NCBI RefSeq assembly: GCF_013414195.1
Contig: NZ_JAATTV010000018.1
Location: 1-64,000, forward strand
DNA: 64,000 nt
Source of the DNA: Psychrobacter sp. BI730
GTDB taxonomy: Bacteria > Pseudomonadota > Gammaproteobacteria > Pseudomonadales > Moraxellaceae
Direction of reading: 5' to 3'
The notes beneath the pieces were generated by a model that was not told the origin of the DNA, made no database searches, and was given only the letters and a program-made list of their open reading frames with translations. The position numbers and the translations under genes were made by a program. Below, piece after piece: positions 37,936-47,126 of the stretch (position 1 is the stretch's first letter; each line of letters begins with the position of its first letter).

Positions 37936-39483
37936 TTACACTTTATCTTTACGTAATGGATCAGCGTTCATGCTTTTTTGCTGTGCTAGATGACGCTCTT
38001 CCCAATACGGTGCGTTTTTGATACCGAATTTAGCAGGATCAAAACTATAGCGAGTGACGCCAGCTTTACGCTGAGCTTCATAGTCTTTAAGCATAGTAAG
38101 TGTTGGACGAGCCACGATGAAGATGACAAGAATACCAACAATGTTAAGCCAAGCCATAAGACCAACACCGATATCACCGATTGCCCAGATATAACCAGCT
38201 GAGTTTAGACCACCATAAGCAACCATCGCCATGATAAGAATTTTCACTAGGAATAGACCAGTTCTGTTCGCACTACGACCAAGGAAGCGTGTTAAGTAAG
38301 CGACGTTGACTTCAGCGATGTAGTAGTAAGCCAGAATTGTTGTAAAGGCAAAGAAGAATACAGCGATTGCGATAAAGACATTACCAAACGTACCGTATAC
38401 AGATTCCATTGCCATTTGCGTGAAAGCAGGAGCATTGATTTCAGTAGCAGCGGCGACGTTCTGTACGATGAACTGACCATCTGGTAGCGTACCTTGAATG
38501 TTATACATACCAGTAGACAAGATCATGAATGCAGTAGCAGAACATACTAGTAATGTATCAACATATACTGAGAATGCCTGAACGAGACCCTGCTGTGATG
38601 GATGCTCAACTTCAGCAGCAGCAGCAGCGTGAGGACCTGTACCCTGACCAGCTTCGTTGGAGTAGATACCACGTTTCACACCCCAACCGATAGCAGCACC
38701 AAAACCTGCTTGTGCAGTGAATGCATCACCAACGATCATACCAAACACATCTGGAATCAAGCTGAAGTTGCTGAACATGATGATTAGCGCTAGGGCAATA
38801 TAACCTAATGCCATGAAAGGTACTGCAAACTCAGTAAAGGTTGCAATACGCTTAATACCACCGAAAATGATGATACCTAGCACGACTAAGATGATAGCCA
38901 AGCCGACCAAACGCATAGAGCCAACTTCTAGGCCTGCAACGTTCATGATCGTACCTTCGCCCATTACCTGTGCAAATGCACTGATAACACCGTTCGCCTG
39001 TACACCAGGTAAGAACATACCACATGATAAAATAGAAGCGATTGCGAAGAGGATACCGTACCATTTTTGACCAAGGGCACGTTCAAAGTAATAAGCTGGG
39101 CCACCGCGATATTCGCCAGTTACCACATCTTTTTCTTTGTAAATCTGAGCAAGAGTAGATTCGACATAGGCTGTAGATGCGCCTAGGAAGGCTACGATCC
39201 ACATCCAGAAAACGGCACCTGGGCCACCGAAGCCGATAGCAGCAGCTACCCCAGCGATGTTACCCATACCCACACGACCGGCGAGTGAGACGGCAAGTGC
39301 CTGAAATGATGAGATACCCTGTGCACTAGATTTACCAGTGAATAGGAGTTTGATCATCTCACCGAATAGACGTACTTGTACAAAGCGCGTCATAATGGAA
39401 TAGAACAGACCGGCACCCAAGCAGAGATAAATCAGCGCTGGGCTCCAAATAATTCCATTTACTAAGTTAACTAAACCTTCCAT
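37936..39483 (-). CDS. Alanine/glycine:cation symporter family protein (AGCS)
   Basis: A 515-residue inner-membrane sodium symporter with about ten to eleven helices. AGCS signature regions are clear: QALAVSLAGRVGMGNIAGVAAA (about 62-83), GPGAVFWMWIVAFLGASTAYVESTLAQ, then GWGVKRGIYSNEAGQGTGPHAA (about 262-283). Family members import D- or L-alanine or glycine with Na+ or H+. The substrate was not determined here. It has the ribosome site AGGAAC. The 955-base upstream gap probably contains its promoter. Confidence 0.93.
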   Translation of the reverse strand: MEGLVNLVNGIIWSPALIYLCLGAGLFYSIMTRFVQVRLFGEMIKLLFTGKSSAQGISSFQALAVSLAGRVGMGNIAGVAAAIGFGGPGAVFWMWIVAFLGASTAYVESTLAQIYKEKDVVTGEYRGGPAYYFERALGQKWYGILFAIASILSCGMFLPGVQANGVISAFAQVMGEGTIMNVAGLEVGSMRLVGLAIILVVLGIIIFGGIKRIATFTEFAVPFMALGYIALALIIMFSNFSLIPDVFGMIVGDAFTAQAGFGAAIGWGVKRGIYSNEAGQGTGPHAAAAAEVEHPSQQGLVQAFSVYVDTLLVCSATAFMILSTGMYNIQGTLPDGQFIVQNVAAATEINAPAFTQMAMESVYGTFGNVFIAIAVFFFAFTTILAYYYIAEVNVAYLTRFLGRSANRTGLFLVKILIMAMVAYGGLNSAGYIWAIGDIGVGLMAWLNIVGILVIFIVARPTLTMLKDYEAQRKAGVTRYSFDPAKFGIKNAPYWEERHLAQQKSMNADPLRKDKV

Positions 39484-40438
39484 ATTTATGTTCCTAGTAC
39501 TGTCTCAAGGTGGCACTGTTTGCTAGGAGTAAACTAACTGGTTAACTTACTTATTTAAGTTAAGCAGTTAAAGTCTCTGCATCGACTTATTTGTTGTCTA
39601 AGTCTCATGTGCTTGGCCACCAAGGATGGACTGTAGTTGTCTGTATTTACCCGCGTATCTCATCAGTAATACGGACTATTTGCATAGCGCTTATCACTGA
39701 CAATATAAATATCAGCTGCGTTTACTATTATTCTACAACCTCAACTACTGCGGTCTTCTATCATCATGTTATACATCAGATGAGTCATAAGTTGACCGGC
39801 GGATAAAACAGGCGGTTATATAATTAAATATCCATCACCATGATGGCATTCAACTTACTATGAGCTGTCTTGAATAAATACATGACTGGTATGGCGAATT
39901 GACAGTATTTAGCGATAATTTGACAGTTAATTGATGTTTTTATTAAGAAATTAACAACTCGCTAATACTAATCAAACTATAAGTCCACTACCAAATGTAT
40001 TCAAACCGTACGGCTACGTAACTGCAATTTGCCATATTTTTGTACTAATTACTAGAAATTTCTTTGTAGACGGTAGATATATTCGTATTTTATTTGGCTG
40101 ATACATTAGCAAGATTTGCATAATATATAAATAATTGTTTGTACTTTCATAACATTTAGTCTGATTACTCTAGACTGCTAGATTTTTGCTCTATATCTAT
40201 CATGATAAAAACGCGTTATCGTTGACGCTATGCGGTTGTGTTTTGGTAACGGTCAATTGTAAAAAGCCGTATATAACGCCATCATTAGGACAACTTCTTT
40301 TGATATCATGCTGATAGAGTGATGCGCAGATATACAATATATAGAGCGCATGACTGCCGTATGAATACTAAGAAACTTAAAAATATTAAAAACGTGGTAC
40401 TGGATATTTGTTATTTATCATTATTAGGAGAATCAACA
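39484..40438. promoter_or_regulatory. Long divergent intergenic region, AGCS / LemA
   Basis: At 955 bases this is the longest gene-free stretch in the window. It should carry promoters for the AGCS gene and the LemA operon. I saw no tRNA, riboswitch or repeat I could name. A small hairpin (TAACTTA / TAAGTTA) lies near 39543-39562. The frame at 39591-39806 looks non-coding. Confidence 0.5.
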
Positions 40439-41071
40439 ATGACGCGTAAATCTATTATGAAGCCGATGTTGCTAGCCGCTTTATTGACAACCTCTACAGT
40501 CGGTCTAAGTGGCTGTGGCTATAACAACCTGCAAGCACAAGATGAGCAGGTCACTGCTTCATGGTCAGAAGTGGTCAACCAGTATCAGCGTCGTTCTGAT
40601 TTGGTGCCAAACTTAGTCAAAGTCGTACAGCAGTATGCTGAGCAAGAGCAAGAGGTCTTCACCCAAGTGGCAGAAGCTCGCTCACGTGCGGGCGGTATCA
40701 CGGTAACGCCAGAAGTACTCAATGATCCAGAAGCGATGGAGCGTTATGCAGCAGCGCAAGAGCAGATGACAGGGGCATTGTCACGTTTGATGGCAGTGTC
40801 TGAGCGTTATCCAGATCTAAAATCAGATGCACTGTTTCAGGACCTGCAAGCGCAGTTAGAAGGTACTGAGAACCGTATTGCTGTGGCTCGTAACCGTTAT
40901 ATACAAGAAGTGCAGGGATACAATACAACGGTGCGTCAGTTCCCAACCAACATCACTGCAAAAGTATTTGGGATGGATACTAAGCCCAACTTTAGTGTGG
41001 CTAATGAGGAAGCGATTTCAACCGCACCAAGTGTTGATTTTGGCGACTCTACAGAAAAGTCTGCTGAATAA
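40439..41071 (+). CDS. lemA: LemA family lipoprotein
   Basis: A 210-residue LemA protein, mostly helical, anchored at the envelope. The lipobox LSGC puts the lipid Cys at 26. The core carries WSEVVNQYQRRSDLVPNLV and the family motif EVFTQVAEARSRAGG, ending in VAVARNRYI-like VARNRYIQEVQGYN and RQFPTNITAKVFGM, close to the LemA end. The ATG at 40439 is preferred because it has TAGGAG upstream and starts the lipoprotein signal; the frame is open 40 codons earlier but has no lipobox context. It is the first of three genes with two TPM proteins, an arrangement common in proteobacteria whose function is not known. Confidence 0.92.
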   Translation: MTRKSIMKPMLLAALLTTSTVGLSGCGYNNLQAQDEQVTASWSEVVNQYQRRSDLVPNLVKVVQQYAEQEQEVFTQVAEARSRAGGITVTPEVLNDPEAMERYAAAQEQMTGALSRLMAVSERYPDLKSDALFQDLQAQLEGTENRIAVARNRYIQEVQGYNTTVRQFPTNITAKVFGMDTKPNFSVANEEAISTAPSVDFGDSTEKSAE

Positions 41072-41200
41072 AATTTAGAATTAATGTGACAATAGCAATA
41101 GAGCGGCATAGGCAGCTCTGTTTATTTAGCTAATGGTTCAATGATGATTAGTTAGAGTCTATCAATTGGTAAAGATGTTATCTGAGGTGGTATAGATTAG

Positions 41201-42385
41201 ATGAATAATTCAAAAGCAATCTTATCAGCATTACTGTTTACGTTAGGTGTCGTCAGCGTGCCTGCATTGCACGCTGCACCCAATGATACAGCGGTGGCGA
41301 CAGATAGCACCTCGAATCTGCAAAACCGTAGTGTCGAAGAGTTGGTGGCCGTTGCTAAAGCAGGAGAGTCTAACGAAGCAATCAATGATGCTGTATTAAA
41401 TAATGATGCCATCAATGAAGCGGTGCTCGGCAACGACGCTATCAATCAAAACGCAGATAACCAAAGCACAGCAAATGATACAACCAATGCTCAAACAACC
41501 GCTCAGCCACCTGTACGCTCCAGTGCCGAGGGTATTGACGCTGATAAGTTGATACTCAATGAACCAGTCGTTGATCAAGCCAATATTTTAAATCCTCAAG
41601 AAAAGCTACGTCTAGAGGCGCAGCTTAGAAGTATTTATCAGCAGGGGTTAGCACAAGCAGCGGTGGTTATCGTACCAACTACCAATGGCGTACCAATATT
41701 TGATTATGCCTTGCAAGTTGCTGAGAAGTGGGAACTGGGTGATGAAGCTATCGATGATGGCCTGCTGATTGTCGTTGCTGTCAATGACCGTGATATGTAT
41801 ATTCTAACGGGTTATGGACTAGAAGGCGTCTTGCCCGATGCGGCAGTCAATCGTGTCATTCGCGAAGATATCACACCGTTATTTAAGCAAAATAACTATG
41901 GTGCGGGGATAATCGCTGGCGTTGAAGCGCTCAAAACACGCCTAACTGCTGATCCTGAAGTCTTAGCCCGTGCTGATGCACAAGCCGCAGAACGTACTGC
42001 TCAGCAAAGCTCAGACGAGCTGCCGTCACCTATTTTCTTATTTATCATGGCGATGATTTTTGGTAGCTTTATTACGAATATATTGGGCCGAGTATTTGGT
42101 TCTATCATTACCGCTGGCGGGTTTTTTGCAGGTTCGATAGCCTTAGGCGGCGGCTTCTTCATGACGCTGATTATGGCAATCTTTATCTGGATGTTTTTGA
42201 TCTCACGCGGCGGTGGCGGTGGAAAAGGCGGCGGCGGTAAAGGTGGGCGCAGAGGCGGCATGATTTTCTTGCCCGGTATGGGCGGCGGCAGTGGAGGCGG
42301 CTTTGGCGGTGGTGGTTTCGGAGGCGGGGGCTTTGGCGGCGGCGGCGGTGGTTTCGGCGGCGGCGGCGCAGGTGGCTCGTGGTAA
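41201..42385 (+). CDS. TPM-domain protein with glycine-rich tail (YgcG-like)
   Basis: A 394-residue envelope protein. A signal peptide (1-25, ALHA) is followed by an Asn/Ala/Asp-rich spacer with a degenerate repeat (NDAVLNNDAINEAVLGNDAI, about 62-81). The TPM domain lies at about 125-250, with VDQANILNPQEKLRLEAQL, DDGLLIVVAVNDRDMYI and GLEGVLPDAAVNRVI. Two hydrophobic helices follow (about 278-330). The C-terminus is almost pure Gly/Phe/Ser, about 60 residues, which explains the Gly-rich DNA near 42210-42385. It is cotranscribed with lemA and the next TPM gene. Proposed roles of the family include phosphatase activity and photosystem repair in plants; none is shown here. Confidence 0.88.
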   Translation: MNNSKAILSALLFTLGVVSVPALHAAPNDTAVATDSTSNLQNRSVEELVAVAKAGESNEAINDAVLNNDAINEAVLGNDAINQNADNQSTANDTTNAQTTAQPPVRSSAEGIDADKLILNEPVVDQANILNPQEKLRLEAQLRSIYQQGLAQAAVVIVPTTNGVPIFDYALQVAEKWELGDEAIDDGLLIVVAVNDRDMYILTGYGLEGVLPDAAVNRVIREDITPLFKQNNYGAGIIAGVEALKTRLTADPEVLARADAQAAERTAQQSSDELPSPIFLFIMAMIFGSFITNILGRVFGSIITAGGFFAGSIALGGGFFMTLIMAIFIWMFLISRGGGGGKGGGGKGGRRGGMIFLPGMGGGSGGGFGGGGFGGGGFGGGGGGFGGGGAGGSW

Positions 42386-42456
42386 GTATTCCACACACGC
42401 AAACAAAATAAACTCTACATAACCATCGAAAACGGCGTACTTGAGGAAATAATATA

Positions 42457-42981
42457 ATGGTAGAAGACAACGCTTCAAACCCCAGTTTTGCCCGCTGGTG
42501 GCGTCAAGTTTTGTTCGTCCCTTTATTACATAGTAAGTGGCTAACAACAGAATCTAAGGCGCGTTTAACAGATGCTGTGACACGAGCCGAACGTGGGCAT
42601 CGTGGTGAGGTGTTCTTAATTGTAGAAAACCATCTGCCTATCCAAGAAGCTTATCGCATGAACTGCCGTGAGCGTGCGATTGATTTGTTTAGCGAATATC
42701 GCGTCTGGGACACGGAAGAAAATACGGGCGTCTTGATCTATGTCAATGTATGCGAGCGTAAACTAGAGATTGTCGCAGACCGAGGTATCAGCGCTCATGT
42801 GAGTCCAACAGTATGGAATGCAATGTGCGAAAAGGCAGTATCTGGTATTGCTACTCAAAAGACAGAAGAGAGCTTGGCTGAACTGCTAGACGAAGTGGGG
42901 CAGGTGTTACGTCAATACTATCATCTAGAGCATGATCCAGAAGGCAATGAGCTGTCCGATACAGTGGTATTTTTAAAGTAG
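42457..42981 (+). CDS. TPM-domain protein, short
   Basis: A 174-residue protein with one TPM domain (about 28-160), shown by LTDAVTRAERGHRGEVFLIVENHL, the core NTGVLIYVNVCERKLEIVADRGI and EKAVSGIATQKTEESLAELLDEV. It lacks both the signal peptide and the glycine tail of its upstream neighbour and has the ribosome site GAGGAAAT. The pair of TPM genes after lemA, one secreted and one apparently cytoplasmic, is typical of this three-gene cassette. Confidence 0.88.
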   Translation: MVEDNASNPSFARWWRQVLFVPLLHSKWLTTESKARLTDAVTRAERGHRGEVFLIVENHLPIQEAYRMNCRERAIDLFSEYRVWDTEENTGVLIYVNVCERKLEIVADRGISAHVSPTVWNAMCEKAVSGIATQKTEESLAELLDEVGQVLRQYYHLEHDPEGNELSDTVVFLK

Positions 42982-43181
42982 TTTGCGCCTTATATGGTTG
43001 TATTAAGAAGGTTGCTTTTATAAGTAGCTTATCTATACGGTCAAAGGGGTTTGTTTTAGGCGATATGCTTTTAGTGTTAAAATAACTCTTCTGGGACAGA
43101 TAATGCCTTATATACAGTTTGATTATCCTACTGTGCAATATCTACTAGGGCTCGTCTCGATACCATCATTATTGGAATACT

Positions 43182-44180
43182 ATGATTGAATTAATAAAAA
43201 AACTACCGAAAGCTGAACTTCATCTACACATTGAAGGTTCGTTAGAGCCTGAGCTGATGTTTAGACTGGCCAAAAAGAACAACGTAGAGATACCTTATAA
43301 AGATATCGAAGATGTACGCAGTGCTTATAACTTCACCAATCTACAGACCTTTTTAGATATTTACTATACGGGTGCCAACGTCCTGCTTACAAAGGATGAT
43401 TTCTATGATTTGACGTGGGAATATATTCTTAGATGTGTTGAAGACAATGTCATCCACACAGAAATATTCTTTGATCCGCAGACGCATACCGAACGCGGCG
43501 TACCTTTTGAAGCGGTCATCACAGGTATCAAAGAAGCACTCGCCGATGCCAAAGCAAAATACGGTATTACATCATGCATCATCATGTGTTTCTTGCGTCA
43601 TCTATCGCAAGAAGAAGCGTTTGAGACATTAGATCAAGCACTGGATTATAAAGATGACATCATCGGTGTTGGTCTTGATTCATCAGAATTGGGTAACCCA
43701 CCATCGAAATTCAAAGAAGTCTTCCAAAAAGCCAAAGAAGAAGGCTTTAAGTTGGTCGCTCATGCAGGCGAAGAAGCAGACTTTTCATATATCTACGAAG
43801 CATTAGACCTATTGAATATCAATAGAATCGATCATGGTGTGCAGTCTATAAAAAGCCCAGAGTTGATGCAAAGACTTAAAGATGAGCAGATGCCACTGAC
43901 GGTTTGCCCGAACTCAAATATCGAGCTAAAAGTCTTTGAGACTTATAAAGAGCACAATATTAAAGAGCTTTTAGACTATGGTCTAAATATCAGCGTTAAC
44001 TCAGATGATCCAGCGTATTTCAAAGGCTACGTGAATCAAAACTTTATCAATCTATATGAAAATTTACCGATTACGGAAGACGATGTTATTACTTTGGTAA
44101 AAAACTCGTTTAAATCGGCATTTATCAGTGATGAGTTAAAAGAAGCTTACTTAGCGAGAGTTGATCTTGCATTGAAATAA
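43182..44180 (+). CDS. Adenine deaminase (adenosine deaminase superfamily)
   Basis: A 332-residue metal-dependent amidohydrolase that converts adenine to hypoxanthine for purine salvage. Zinc ligands appear as H14-L-H16 near the start (ELHLHIEG), HAGEE in the middle, and SVNSDDPAYF at the end. Sequence features such as FFDPQTHTERGVPFEAV, FLRHLSQEEA and GLDSSELGNPPSKF point to the Pseudomonas-type adenine deaminase branch rather than true adenosine deaminase, which reads differently around these sites. This distinction rests on remembered family sequences. A terminator follows. Confidence 0.87.
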   Translation: MIELIKKLPKAELHLHIEGSLEPELMFRLAKKNNVEIPYKDIEDVRSAYNFTNLQTFLDIYYTGANVLLTKDDFYDLTWEYILRCVEDNVIHTEIFFDPQTHTERGVPFEAVITGIKEALADAKAKYGITSCIIMCFLRHLSQEEAFETLDQALDYKDDIIGVGLDSSELGNPPSKFKEVFQKAKEEGFKLVAHAGEEADFSYIYEALDLLNINRIDHGVQSIKSPELMQRLKDEQMPLTVCPNSNIELKVFETYKEHNIKELLDYGLNISVNSDDPAYFKGYVNQNFINLYENLPITEDDVITLVKNSFKSAFISDELKEAYLARVDLALK

Positions 44181-44206
44181 CTTTAACGAGCTTGTTTTTA
44201 ATAGCA

Positions 44207-44245
44207 AAGGCCTAACGGTTTATATAAATCGTTAAGCCTTTTTTA
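44207..44245. terminator. Bidirectional terminator, adenine deaminase / sirtuin
   Basis: AAAGGCCTAACG and CGTTAAGCCTTT form a stem with one bulge, with A- and T-runs on both sides, between convergent genes. Confidence 0.88.
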
Positions 44246-44282
44246 TTGTCTGTCATGCAGCAATGTTTATAAGTAGTAGCGT

Positions 44283-45083
44283 TTATAAAGTAGTAATCTC
44301 TGCTATAAGCAGTGGTAGTATTACTCCAGCCTTTTCTGCTAATGTGATATCGACGATGGTATTTGGTGTTGGATCAGGGTTTATCTCAATAACTTGCGCG
44401 CCATTCTGTTTGGCTGATTGTGCCAATCCAGCAGCAGGATAAACCAAGCTTGAGGTACCGATACTGATAAACACCTCGCAATTAGCTGCAGCTTCTTCGG
44501 CAGTCTGCCATGCCTGTACAGGTAGAGCTTCGCCAAACCAAACAATATCTGGTCTAATATAACCGTCGCAATGCGGACAGTTAAGCAGTGATTCATCAAA
44601 GCTCATAGTGCCTTGATTATCGTACGATGCTCTCGATTGATCTTGATAGGGTATCTCACACTGACCACAGCGGTTACGCCACAGATGACCATGCAGGTGA
44701 GTCACCGCGCTACCAGCTTGCTCGTGCAAATCATCGACATTTTGGGTGATAAGTGTCACCTGCTGATCGGAGGTTTGCGCATGATACTGCCACTGAGCCA
44801 ACGCATGATGGGCTGGATTTGGCGCTTTGTCTGCGACCATTTGCCGACGCCATTGATACCATGACCACACTAGCCTTGGATCACGTGTGAACGCTTCAGG
44901 GGTGGCTAAGTCTTCGACTCCGTAGTTTTCCCACAGTCCTGTTTGCTTATCTCGAAACGTTGGGATGCCGCTTTCTGCTGAAATACCAGCCCCAGTCAAA
45001 ATACAAATACGCTGTTTCGATGCCAGTAGTTGTGCTGCAAGTTTTACTTCTGCTATTAACGCTGGTGATAATTCTGCTAACAT
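44283..45083 (-). CDS. cobB: NAD-dependent protein deacylase (sirtuin)
   Basis: A 266-residue sirtuin that removes acetyl or other acyl groups from lysines using NAD. The Rossmann NAD motif is TGAGISAESGIPTFR (30-44). The second NAD motif is TQNVDDLHEQAGS, followed by the catalytic His in HLHGHLWR. The zinc module uses two Cys pairs, CGQC and CPHC, and the segment GYIRPDIVWFGE follows. The late motif VFISIGTSSLVYPAAGL also fits. It is divergent from the small membrane gene at 45119 with 35 bases between starts, and convergent with the adenine deaminase. The acyl preference is not known. Confidence 0.95.
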   Translation of the reverse strand: MLAELSPALIAEVKLAAQLLASKQRICILTGAGISAESGIPTFRDKQTGLWENYGVEDLATPEAFTRDPRLVWSWYQWRRQMVADKAPNPAHHALAQWQYHAQTSDQQVTLITQNVDDLHEQAGSAVTHLHGHLWRNRCGQCEIPYQDQSRASYDNQGTMSFDESLLNCPHCDGYIRPDIVWFGEALPVQAWQTAEEAAANCEVFISIGTSSLVYPAAGLAQSAKQNGAQVIEINPDPTPNTIVDITLAEKAGVILPLLIAEITTL

Positions 45084-45118
45084 GAGCCAACCCTTGCTAA
45101 TAATGGATATTTTTACTT

Positions 45119-45481
45119 ATGATAGACGGAATTTGGTGGCTTGTCATATTGTTCGCTGTCATCGCAGTTTTATGGTTTGTGGCAAAATCGCGCGGTGCAA
45201 AAGCAGGCGAAAAGCATAGCGGCGCAAAATCAAAAAATGCAACACCGAATGATGCGCTGCAAAAAACATCAGCGATATTAAAACAGCATTTTGCTGATTA
45301 TCGAGTCACACGTAAGGCAAATCATTTGCTCGTTAGCAAACAAGATAAAAAAATTGCGATGATTACGATTGATAAAAAGATTGCTGAGGGTCAGCGCCGT
45401 TTGGGTGATGTGCCAGTGATTAATTATCACCGTATACCTAGCCGTGCTCAATTGACTGCCAATTTGCAAGATGCAGAGTAA
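45119..45481 (+). CDS. Small single-helix membrane protein, unknown function
   Basis: A 120-residue protein with one N-terminal helix (about 4-22) and a basic cytoplasmic tail (AKSRGAKAGEKHSGAKSKN). The C-terminal half (LLVSKQDKKIAMITIDKKI, then RRLGDVPVINYHRIPSRAQL) looks like a small compact beta-rich domain. I do not recognise a family. It begins within 40 bases of the divergent sirtuin start, so the two share a promoter region. Confidence 0.75.
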   Translation: MIDGIWWLVILFAVIAVLWFVAKSRGAKAGEKHSGAKSKNATPNDALQKTSAILKQHFADYRVTRKANHLLVSKQDKKIAMITIDKKIAEGQRRLGDVPVINYHRIPSRAQLTANLQDAE

Positions 45482-45723
45482 TTTTGCTATATAGTCAATC
45501 CTCTATAAATTGGCTACGGTGTCAGTCTTGCTCAGTCTACTACTTGTAGTACTTTCACTCGGCTTCCTTGTATCCAGATTATGCTGAATCGACTATAGGT
45601 GAGAGCATTAGAAGTATACAAGCACAGAAAAACCGCAAACATTTTGATATGTAGGTTTAATTATTATAGGTAGTTTAAGATAGTACTAAGGGAAGGGTAG
45701 AGCGAGGTTATAAACAATATGAT

Positions 45724-45800
45724 TGGTGCGCTCGGCGGGAATCGAACCCACGACCCTCGGCTTCGGAGACCGATACTCTATCCAACTGAGCTACGAGCGC
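45724..45800 (-). tRNA. tRNA-Arg (anticodon CCG)
   Basis: Read on the minus strand it starts GCGCTCGTAGCTCAGTTGG and ends GAGCGC-A-CCA, with the CCA encoded. The T-arm is GGGTTCGAATCCC. The anticodon stem TCGGT/GCCGA holds the loop CTCCGAA, giving anticodon CCG, which reads CGG arginine codons. All arms pair. It stands alone, 242 bases from the nearest gene. Confidence 0.97.
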
Positions 45801-46152
45801 ATACGATAACGATATGTCTGACTGTCACGCTTAGATGCGCATGATAATTAGCATAAGGTGTCTAGAAATAAAGACCGCTTAGTCTAACAAATAAAAAGCA
45901 TAAAGCCAATAAATGACAGTCGCGATTGAGGTTTTTTAAGAAAAAACAGCCAAGTCATTAAACAAGCATGGCAATTTACCTGCCTTTTCCCTTATAATGT
46001 TGGGGAGAATTCATATTTATAATCACCGATTGCAAGTGCGCTGGCACGCGGGATGGCTGTCTGCTATTGAAGACTTAGAGGTCGTCAAAGGAGGACAGAC
46101 AGAATGTCCGAGCCGTGCTAGTCCTTGTATACGTAATAAGAGAACGTGACGA
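45801..46152. promoter_or_regulatory. Intergenic region, tRNA-Arg / cytochrome c
   Basis: These 352 bases hold the promoters for the tRNA (leftward) and the cytochrome gene (rightward). No other feature was seen. Confidence 0.45.
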
Positions 46153-46809
46153 ATGAGAAAAGTAGTTATGTTATCGGCAGCTGCCATTCTAGGAATCGCT
46201 AGTATCGCGGTGAGCCAAGCTGAAGATGTTGTAGACACTCCTGTAACTGCGTCAGACGTAGCAGAAGGCCAAGAGGTCGTAGAAGCTGCTCCTGAAACGC
46301 TAGGTGACGATACCCAAGCTGCTGCAGATACGACAGATGGTGCTGCGTCCACTGACGAAGCCGATCCAGCAGAAGGTGAAGAAACTGCTGCTGCAGCGCC
46401 TGCCGCTGATGAAGAGCCAATTCCACAAGATACGCCGCAAGTACAGAAGCTAATTGCTTTGTATCCTAATCTGATTGCGCGTATCCAGCCTGTTGCCAAT
46501 ATCTGTTTTGAAGATGGTGAAGCTTGTGACGTAACGGCACGCTCATCTGGCCCAGCTGCTGGCGACGGTCCTCGTGACGGTAAAGCGGTATATAACGCCG
46601 TATGCCATACTTGTCATACAGCAGGCTTGCTAGGCTCTCCTATCTTTGGTGATGCTGGCGCTTGGGGCCCACGTATCGCAAAAGGTAAAGATACGCTATA
46701 TACCCATGCTATCAATGGTTTCAATGCGATGCCTGCCAAAGGTGGCGCGGACATTCCTGATGAAGAAGTTCAAAATGCCGTAGATTATATGGTCGCAGAA
46801 GCAAGCTAA
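46153..46809 (+). CDS. Class I c-type cytochrome (c5-like)
   Basis: A 218-residue periplasmic electron carrier. The signal peptide ends near SQA (23). A low-complexity Ala/Glu/Asp/Thr-rich stretch (about 24-98) precedes the haem domain. One haem-binding motif is present, C151-H-T-C154-H155. The axial Met is probably in NAMPAKGG (near 194). The spacing resembles the cytochrome c5 group (CycB/CccA-like), which carries electrons to terminal oxidases or denitrification enzymes. The acidic linker is unusually long. A small Cys pair (CFEDGEACDV, about 119-126) precedes the haem site and could form a disulphide. Confidence 0.88.
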   Translation: MRKVVMLSAAAILGIASIAVSQAEDVVDTPVTASDVAEGQEVVEAAPETLGDDTQAAADTTDGAASTDEADPAEGEETAAAAPAADEEPIPQDTPQVQKLIALYPNLIARIQPVANICFEDGEACDVTARSSGPAAGDGPRDGKAVYNAVCHTCHTAGLLGSPIFGDAGAWGPRIAKGKDTLYTHAINGFNAMPAKGGADIPDEEVQNAVDYMVAEAS

Positions 46810-46850
46810 TCTTCGTTGATTACCTTCCAAGCTTTTACGATAGTTATCTA

Positions 46851-46888
46851 TAAAGCGCCTATTTCAGCGATGAGATAGGCGCTTTTTC
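46851..46888 (+). terminator. Terminator after cytochrome c
   Basis: AAAGCGCCTAT and ATAGGCGCTTT form a stem with a T-run after it. The same stem recurs at 49905-49945. Confidence 0.9.
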
Positions 46889-47003
46889 ATGATGAGTATT
46901 ATTAATATGGTACTTCGAATATAAGGCAGTTGAAATTCGTTATGAGTAGCCTCATTTTATGAGATTAGTTCGTTTATTACCGTACATTGTCACCTTTAGA
47001 GAG

Positions 47004-47075
47004 TAGAGTGTGTTGAACATTCTTATACGGCTTCTGCCTATATGATAGTGATAGTCGAATGTTCAACACGGCCTA
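47004..47075. repeat. Short inverted-repeat element (72 bases)
   Basis: The left end is TAGAGTGTGTTGAACATTC and the right end, in reverse complement, is TAGGCCGTGTTGAACATTC: 16 of 19 match. Each resembles the MITE-like ends at 21951 (15 of 19 for the right arm). It has no coding capacity. Confidence 0.7.
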
Positions 47076-47126
47076 TTATTCTAAAATCGCATTTTATATA
47101 AATTGATAACAAATAAAGAGGTCTTC

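Larger units (their letters stand above)
46810..47126. other. Intergenic region with terminator and short inverted-repeat element
   Basis: 317 bases holding the terminator of the cytochrome gene (46851-46888) and the short inverted-repeat element (47004-47075). The remainder is the leader of the ABC operon. Confidence 0.55.

Noticed and set aside
39591..39806. 71-codon frame in the AGCS/LemA gap
   Set aside because: No ribosome site, atypical composition and no recognisable motif; likely chance.
42001..42402. Proline-rich frame on the minus strand
   Set aside because: It is the antisense shadow of the Gly-rich tail of the TPM protein.
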